From positions 30,253,149-30,317,148 of the forward strand of contig OZ024914.1 of the NCBI GenBank assembly GCA_964017125.1: a stretch of 64,000 bases of DNA, given 5' to 3'. The notes under the pieces are model-generated. The model saw only the letters and a list, made by a program, of their open reading frames with translations, ran no database searches and was not told where the DNA came from. Below are positions 58,246 to 64,000 of this stretch, piece after piece. This stretch comes from Flabesymbios commensalis (lineage: Eukaryota; Annelida; Polychaeta; Terebellida; Flabelligeridae). The position numbers and the translations under genes were made by a program. The stretch's first letter is position 1. Every line of letters begins with the position of its first letter.

Positions 58246-59665
58246 TAGACAATGCAATAACCAATCAGCTATTACAATGTAAATCGCTCGCCTAGTAAAC
58301 ACAAGACATTTGTATAAATGTCATACAAATGTTCTGTGATTATTGGGTGTTTTTTTATGGATGCAATCTAAAAACTACTTTAAAAACATATAATATTTAA
58401 AAACGTAGGCAGGCAGATAGTTGACGGAGCGCGGACAGGCGAAATGAATCAATTTGCAGTAAATTCGATGAAACATATTTCGTCGCCAACAACCAATAAA
58501 TGTGTTGTTGGCGATGAAATATATGTTAATCCATTTAAAAAGCTATCTCAGCCACTAGAAAGGTGATCTTGGTCACTGAAGAAGTTTTCACATCCTCTTG
58601 AAAAATTATCTCAGTGAGCAATATCATTTTTGTTGTGACCGAAGAAGAGTGAGATGATGAGCAACAACACTGGTAATTTATTCACTGCTATCACATTTTT
58701 GTGGAGTAAATTTCATCGAGATTACTCATTGAGGTGGACAGTTTATTACTCAGGAACATAATCATGTTTCTGTTTAATTTAGTTTAAATACAAAGAAATT
58801 GATTTGTCTTTTGTTTAGTATCTAAATTGACATATGTAAAAAACACTTTATTGTGATATATAATAAAATGTGTTTTATATTTAAAAATAACTAATTATGA
58901 CTGTGCATACCGTATCCCAGCGTATAAACGTGCATGCACTTCTTATAAGTGAAAATCGTTTATTTTGGGGATGTTTTGAAATGATTTTATATTCGAATAT
59001 AAATGCATGCACTTTTTTCGAAAACTAAATGCACTTCCATTTTCAGTGGCTTTGTCGCTCACTATGATACCTTAAACAGCTCTGTCATCAGCTTGTGTCT
59101 TTAAAGAGCCGGGTTTGTGATAATTCACATTCGAAATTGTAGAATGTAAGATTTGCCGTTCATACATTATTATGATGCATCTCATGTTGAATTATTCCCA
59201 TTATAATCATGTAGATAACCATTTAAAAAAAACTTGTTAAATTGATTTCGAAACCACCAATAAAAGATAATAGATCTATTGACAATGCGGAAAAACTGTG
59301 ACAGCTTCGAATTCTCGCATGACAAATTAAATGATATAAATTTATATTGGTTCTTATGTAATGCATAAAATTATGCCGCGTTAAATAATCATATGGTACA
59401 GATATAGTAATGTATTAATTAGGCTATACCATTATTGGTGCAAAATAAAAGTTTATATGTTTTAATTTATTTAATAAATGTTGCGATAGTTTTGCCAAGA
59501 ACATTTCATATTTGAATATAAGTGCATGTCGTGTCTTTTGAAATATTTGTGTGTTCGAATACGAGTACATGCACTAAGCCTTGTTTTCGAAAACTACGTG
59601 CATCTTCAAATATAAGTACATACACGTTTATTCTAATGCCAACTATAAAATATTATTGCGAATAC
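58246..59665. other. Intronic DNA with small hairpins, no gene seen
   Basis: 58292-58348 is a palindrome-family copy lacking its centre (TAGTAAACACAAGACATTTG ... CAAATGTTCTGTG). 58468-58526 is a hairpin with arms ACATATTTCGTCGCCAACAA and TTGTTGGCGATGAAATATAT. 58531-58625 is satellite remnant. The rest is AT-rich. Confidence 0.55.
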
Positions 59666-59865
59666 ATTCCGGTAAACACGATGCTGGACCATCGTCTGCT
59701 ACGCTGTGCCAATATTAAACCAGTATTTAATATGTGTTTCTTGTTTCCAGGATCGATACATTGAAAAAAAATATCTGATTACTAATCCAACCCGTTTAAT
59801 GTTGGACCACCGTCTATAGCGCTGGCCCACCATTGAACAGATGTTTCGTGTTTACCGGGATATAC
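59666..59865. repeat. Two decayed palindromes in tandem
   Basis: CCGGTAAACACGATGCTGGA near 59671 and GTTTAATGTTGGACCACCGT to TTCGTGTTTACCGGG near 59795-59860 are diverged members of the CCCAGCAAACAC family. Confidence 0.55.
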
Positions 59866-59995
59866 ATAATCAAAGGCTGGCTATACATTATTGGTTATAG
59901 AGAGCATTCAGTAGACACTGGAGGCAAATACATCTCTTTACTGACGTATCAGTCATTTTGACATGTCAAATTTTGATCACTTTTATGTCCGACGG

Positions 59996-60172
59996 TAGTG
60001 TACTTCAAGGTCAGATTACAAAAACCCCTCTAAGCTGCGAACTTAGCACCATCACTTTTTTCACTCCAGAGATACTAAGCTTTAATTTGGTATATAACAC
60101 ATAATGTTACTTTTTGTGGCTGGGTAACTCCTTAAATACTGCAGCTAGAGACCGCCTGCTGCTGCACTATAA
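59996..60172 (-). repeat. Repeat arm (inverted partner 54178-54355)
   Basis: TACTTCAAGGTCAGATTACA at the inner side and CTGCTGCTGCACTATAAG at the outer side mirror the 54178 copy. The two arms face each other across 5.6 kb that includes the second 21-bp satellite. Confidence 0.78.
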
Positions 60173-60580
60173 GGGTGAAAACCTTGAAAAGTTGTAAAAT
60201 TAATAATATGTAAATTTTAATATTGCAAAATGTGAATATTGGATATACTATGCTATGTGCCTTCTTGTCAACTCTGTCTGGCCTTCTACTAAAGAAGACC
60301 AGCAGAATAAACTACTTGTTACTTGTTGTATGCTCTCCAGGTAGTTGAAATGACACACGAATAAACAGGTCAGTGACCAGTAGGTAAAATGTTGATCATG
60401 GTGATACCATACTATAAACCTCTGGTCTGGTCAATATTAGCCTACTTTTAAATTCAGCGAAAGGTGAAGGAGCAATAACACAAAACGATAATGTACTGTG
60501 AGGTGATCCTATTCACCAGATGGCCCTTCGCTAACTCATTGTGTTCATTCAAAATAATTCTTCATCTTCAGCTCTTCTAT
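60173..60580. other. Intronic DNA, no gene seen
   Basis: No recognised features before the pentamer array. Confidence 0.5.
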
Positions 60581-60997
60581 GCAGTGCAATGCAATGCAAT
60601 GCAATGCAATGTAATGCAATGCAATGCAATGCAATGCAATGCAATGCAATGCAATGCAATACAATGCGATGCAATGTAATGCAATGCAATGCAATGTCAT
60701 GCGATGCAACGCGGTACAATGCAATGTATGCAATACAATGTACTGCAATGCAATGCAATGCAGTGCAATATACTGCAATGCAATGCAATGCAATGCAATG
60801 CAATGCAATGCAATGCAATGCAAAGCAATACGATGCGATGCAATCAAATGCAATGCAATACACTGCAAAGTTTTGCAATGCAATCAAATTCAATGTAATA
60901 CAATATATTGCAATGCAATTCAAGGCAATGCAATCAAATGCAATGCAATGCAATACAATGCAATGCAATGCAATGTAATGCAATACAATGCAATGTA
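60581..60997 (+). repeat. ATGCA pentanucleotide array
   Basis: About 415 bp of TGCAA repeats with variants such as ATACA, ATGTA and ATCAA. The middle (60700-60920) is more diverged. Frames of Met-Gln-Cys-Asn repeats are artefacts. The array ends about 24 bases before a splice acceptor. Confidence 0.95.
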
Positions 60998-61021
60998 TAT
61001 AATCGTTTCTTGTCATTTCAG

Positions 61022-61149
61022 GCGGGGTATTTGGATGCACGTACTGACATGGTTAGTGGTGATCTGTGTTACTAATGCCATCTGGCGAGTGAAGAGAGAC
61101 ACACGGATCAGTGCATTACATGCCAGACTCAGATCCAGACAATTCACTG
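61022..61149 (+). CDS. Exon 2 of secreted Cys-rich peptide precursor
   Basis: The acceptor CGTTTCTTGTCATTTCAG ends at 61021 and the donor GTAAGT starts at 61150, giving a 128-base exon (phase 2 in, phase 1 out). It encodes RGIWMHVLTWLVVICVTNA, then IWRVKRDTRISALHARLRS and RQFT. With MKTR from exon 1, residues 1-23 form a classic signal peptide (basic n-region, hydrophobic core about 11-20, Thr-Asn-Ala before a likely cut after Ala23). A dibasic KR at 28-29 would release the following peptide. If exon 1 is wrong, the in-exon ATG at 61035 still gives a signal-like start. The family is not recognised. Confidence 0.62.
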
Positions 61150-61235
61150 GTAAGTTATCTTCTGGACCATAGAATCCAATAATAGTAACAGTCAAATGTT
61201 GGCATTGGTCTGAAAATTTTTATCGTATCACAATA

Positions 61236-61344
61236 CCCGGCAAACACAAAACGTTTGTATAACATTTATACAATGTAGGGCCAACGTTAAAGACGTTGAG
61301 CCGACATTATATAGATGCTATACAAATATTTTGTGTTTGCTGGG
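61236..61344. mobile_element. CCCGG...CTGGG palindrome element
   Basis: CCCGGCAAACACAAAACGTT at the left, ATTTTGTGTTTGCTGGG at the right, and GCCAACGTTAAAGACGTTGA at the centre. A 109-bp member of the foldback family. Confidence 0.82.
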
Positions 61345-61770
61345 AATTGGCAGCCAAGATACTGTTAGGATGATTTATGTCCTTCCTAAACGTATGTGTT
61401 TTTTATTCAGGCCATATGATTATAAATAAGATATGATATAGACCATTTATGCAAGTTAATGCACCGCACGAAGCTTTCATAAAGACTATTTACATGATAA
61501 TTAATCGAATGTGCTTGAACCAATCGATTATATCGCCCACACGAAACATCATTCGTAACGGTTAGATCCCGTTGCTGCAAATATTATAACTTGAATGCGT
61601 TAAAGTCGAAATACAATCTGTTTATCTTGAGGTTGTATGGAGTAGACTAGACGTAAGTGTCATATATTATAAATATTAGGATGTTTTATTATATAAACAT
61701 GAGTAATATATAACTAAATAATAATTATTGTATATATATATAAATAATTACAAGTACAAATATAAATGAG

Positions 61771-61847
61771 TATGATCATAATAATGACAATTAGTATGAT
61801 TGTTATGATTAAGGACAATCATACTAATTGTCATTATTATGATCATA
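61771..61847. repeat. Perfect 33-bp inverted repeat with 11-base loop
   Basis: 61771-61803 (TATGATCATAATAATGACAA ...) is exactly complementary to 61815-61847. It ends 46 bases before exon 3. Perfect pairing over 33 bp implies a young hairpin or selection. No copy elsewhere in this window. Confidence 0.9.
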
Positions 61848-61893
61848 ACTCCTGATATATATTTTTCTAATATTTAATGTTTGGTTATTGCAG

Positions 61894-62057
61894 AATGCGC
61901 TTGCCCCACGATCTGCCTCACAAGGTTTACACAGTGTCTTCGACAAGGACGATGTGCGCTCTGCAAGACGCCACATGCGGGGAAAAGAGCACATGCGCAG
62001 TATTACCCTTCATCTGGTGAACAGCAACTTGAGCGACAATGGCACAGTAAATTTATT
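61894..62057 (+). CDS. Exon 3 of secreted Cys-rich peptide precursor
   Basis: After the acceptor TTGGTTATTGCAG the exon continues in phase 1, completing Glu47, and encodes CACPTICLTRFTQCLRQGRC, then ALCKTPHAGKRAHAQYYPSS and GEQQLERQWHSKFI. It ends at the donor GTAAGT (62058) in phase 0. Cysteines at 48, 50, 54, 61, 67 and 70 give the spacing C-x-C-x3-C-x6-C-x5-C-x2-C. GKR at 76-78 is a typical amidation and dibasic cleavage site, so the predicted mature peptide is residues 30-75 with an amidated C-terminus. The open frame runs on to 62180 only because the intron and a MITE lack a stop. A tiny last exon at 62344-62358 (Gln-Ile-Ser-Ala-stop) after GTGTCCACAG is possible but unproven. Confidence 0.6.
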
Positions 62058-62067
62058 GTAAGTGCTA

Positions 62068-62316
62068 CTAACCCTTGTAGCTCTAGGCCCGTATATAGAA
62101 CTACGTTTTCAACCAATTTTCATACCCAATATAATGCCACTGAAATTGATAAAATATTTGGCGGTAGATGCTTATTTTAAATAATTAAATTTGGGAGTCT
62201 ATTTTTTACAAATTTATAGAAATATTTTTCGTCATTTGGAGCTTAAAATTGCGTCAGCAATTCCAACTTCAAATGACGAAAAATGGAAACAAATAATTCA
62301 ACAGCTAAAGGGTTAA
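62068..62316 (-). mobile_element. TTAA-type MITE, family 4, next to a splice donor
   Basis: CTAACCCTTGTAGCTC at the left and CAGCTAAAGGGTTAA at the right are inverted ends; length 249 bp equals the 246-256 bp of the related families. A hairpin near the right end has arms TTCGTCATTTGGAGCTT and AACTTCAAATGACGAA around AATTGCGTCAGCAATT. It begins 10 bases after the donor of exon 3. Confidence 0.78.
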
Positions 62317-62469
62317 TCTTTAAAGGGTTGTTTGTGTCCACAGCAGATTTCAGCATAATTCAAATAGGTAAAAAATTCATTTCTATAATTTATCGCTGGG
62401 TTGATAGTTCACCGTTCAGCAGCGGGATACTGTAAAAAATTAGCATATATTTTTCTCGAATTATGGAAG
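62317..62469. other. No confident feature
   Basis: Contains the possible tiny exon noted under exon 3. Nothing else recognised. Confidence 0.4.
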
Positions 62470-62748
62470 CCACGAGAGCACGACAGTTTTTTTTGCGACA
62501 AAGGGATTACGGGTTCGTCCCCCGGTCTGTCATTCAGGTTTCCACTCGTAAAAATTTAGTATGGTCAGAAGCCTCCGTGACCTTAGGGTAGCGTGCTCGA
62601 CCTCAGACAGCCAGGGCTTGAATTTGAAATTTGTGTGTGGATGGCAGTGTCATCTCATTCATCTCACCATCCTCAGGAGGATCACCAGGCTCAGTTTAGT
62701 CAATAATATTATGGCAACAAAAGTCGCCTAAAGCATTCATTCATTTTT
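62470..62748 (+). mobile_element. Dimeric SINE, degenerate
   Basis: Remnants of unit 1 (ACGGGTTCGTCCCCCGGTCT), linker, unit 2 (CCTCCGTGACC...GTAGCGTGCTCGACC), body (CTCACCATCCTCAGGAGGAT) and CATTCATTCATTTTT tail in the right order. Many substitutions; an old copy. Confidence 0.8.
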
Positions 62749-62949
62749 TTATTGGCGACAAAAAAATCGGCGAAATTTATCGACAAAACGTGAAAAGGTC
62801 AGCTTCATCAATTGATTGCGTTTTAGTGGACAGGTTAAAGACATGCCCACTGCATTTTGTAGTAGAATTATGCCAATTGGCATGAATGCTACTTGGACCA
62901 AGTGGAAAATATTAAGCAGCGGACGTTTTTGATTTCTGCTTTTATTTCG

Positions 62950-63730
62950 CCCTAATTCAAGGTCAAAGTCAATTTTCAAGGTCAAATATATTTTTTTAAC
63001 AAATAAAGCTACGAACAAGTGTAGTACCTCTATTTTATGGGATTTTGACTGGAAAATTTATTTCTGGTATTATTTTAATGATTCAAGGTCATCTTCAAGG
63101 TCAAAAGGTCAATTTCAAGGTCAAATTTTTAAAAATCTCATTTTCAACAACACAATCAGGAACAAAATGTAATAACTCCTTTTGGTGTGATTTTGTCTAC
63201 AGAATCTATTTATGATATTATTATGGTGATTCAAGGTCATCTTCAAGGTCAAAAGGTCAATTCCAAGGTCAAAACTGCAAAAATATGTTTTTTAAAAAAT
63301 ACAAATAGCAGCAAGTGTAATACCTCTTTTTGATGTGTTTTTTGACTGAAGAATCAACTTCTGGCACTATTTTGATGATTAGACGACATTTCAAGGTCAA
63401 AACGTAAATTTGAAGGTCAAGTAAGCGAATATATGGTTTTCAAGGTCAAATATGGTTTTTGTAACTAATACAGCTAGGAAAAAGTGGTTTACCTCTTTTT
63501 CGTATATTTTTGACTGAGAAATCCATTTCTGATAATATTTTCATGATTCAAGGTCATCTTGAAGATCAAAACGTCAATTTCAAGGTCAAAATGCAAAAAT
63601 ATAATTTGAAAACAAACAGATAACAGCAGGAGCAATACCTCTTTTTCGTTTGATTTTCACTGTATAATCCATTCTGATATTATTTTTGTAATTTAAGGTC
63701 ATCCGTAATGTCAATTCCAAAAATACAAAA
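62950..63730 (+). repeat. AGGTCA satellite, sense orientation
   Basis: Five or so monomers of about 150-160 bp with TTCAAGGTCATCTTCAAGG, AAAAGGTCAATTTCAAGGTC, GTGTAGTACCTC and ATTTTGACTG landmarks. Same family as 21043-21900. Confidence 0.9.
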
Positions 63731-64000
63731 ATAATAGTATGACTTTGACATCTACCATATGCCTACTACAAGAACGAAACATGTATGTATGCATGTCATG
63801 TTTATGCAGACTACTTTGTTATTGATCTGCTTCATATTTTACACCAACATGTAATAATGATTAATAATAATGGTGAGTTCTTATATAGCGCACATACAAT
63901 GCTCTGTGCGCTTCACACATATTACCCCTGGTCACTGGACCTGTTCATTTAAGTACCATTTCAACTCCCTTTTTGGAGCATACATCACTTGCAGCCATTT
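63731..64000. other. No gene; possible repeat end
   Basis: TTCTTATATAGCGCACATAC and TCTGTGCGCTTCACACAT near 63878-63921 resemble a common marine-invertebrate dispersed repeat with inverted GCGC words. The window ends before it can be defined. Confidence 0.35.

Larger units (their letters stand above)
61150..61893 (+). other. Intron 2 of the peptide gene
   Basis: 744 bases from GTAAGT to TTGGTTATTGCAG. It holds a palindrome element (61236-61344) and a perfect long hairpin (61771-61847). Otherwise it is AT-rich. Confidence 0.55.

Noticed and set aside
60541-61172. Long Met-Gln-Cys-Asn repeat protein
   Set aside because: Its first two thirds translate the ATGCA array; only the part from 61022 is a real-looking exon.
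61881-62180. 99-codon single-exon gene
   Set aside because: The start is inside the acceptor region and the last 41 codons lie in the intron and a MITE; only 61894-62057 is kept as an exon.

Overview
This window looks like intergenic and intronic DNA from a marine invertebrate animal, possibly a lophotrochozoan such as a mollusc; the species assignment is inference. The sequence is AT-rich, has almost no long open frames, and is packed with repeats: non-LTR retrotransposon pieces, a tRNA-derived SINE, many short foldback transposons ending in TTAA, minisatellites, satellites and tetra- or pentanucleotide arrays. There is one 200-base assembly gap. I saw no rRNA, true tRNA, CRISPR array, bacterial gene, or viral or LTR-type fossil.

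Layout. 1-6.3 kb: sparse DNA with a degenerate SINE, one TTAA-ended MITE and a recent 331-bp-offset duplication. 6.3-18.9 kb: a large inverted repeat, with arms of about 2.9 kb (6315-9225 and 15937-18868) around a 6.7-kb spacer. The spacer holds a 760-bp ATCA array, hairpin elements and two TIR-bearing elements built of CGTTGTTT-type repeats. 19-21 kb: sparse, with a SINE and a MITE. 21.0-24.85 kb: a mirror-image composite satellite (AGGTCA-rich arrays flanking a GGCGTTAAAGGG minisatellite) running into the gap. 26.5-29.1 kb: MITE, SINE and a 21-bp-monomer satellite. 30.7-34.6 kb: a broken CR1/Jockey-like LINE and a TGAT array. 35.5-41.2 kb: three nearly full-length dimeric SINEs, two with perfect target-site duplications, and a set of interleaved inverted repeats. 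45.2-46.1 kb: ATTC arrays. 49.4-50.4 kb: an L2-like RT fragment. 53.3-54.2 kb: another LINE split by a SINE. 54.8-58.2 kb: a second, larger 21-bp satellite with the same upstream head as the first. 60.6-61.0 kb: an ATGCA pentamer array. 62.9-63.7 kb: more AGGTCA satellite.

Genes. The only convincing host gene is a split gene on the + strand. A TATA-type promoter and first exon (about 42.08-42.35 kb, encoding MKT plus two bases of the next codon) can be joined in phase to exons at 61022-61149 and 61894-62057. The predicted product is a secreted precursor with a signal peptide, a KR site, a six-cysteine core and a GKR amidation/cleavage signal, in the style of a neuropeptide or peptide hormone. 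I do not recognise its family. Its 18.7-kb first intron holds most of the repeats of the right half of the window. A probable 143-bp exon of an unidentified gene lies on the - strand at 48037-48179 inside that intron. A 249-bp MITE sits 10 bases after the donor of the last exon and creates a false open-frame extension.

All assignments come from reading the sequence; no alignment or database search was run.
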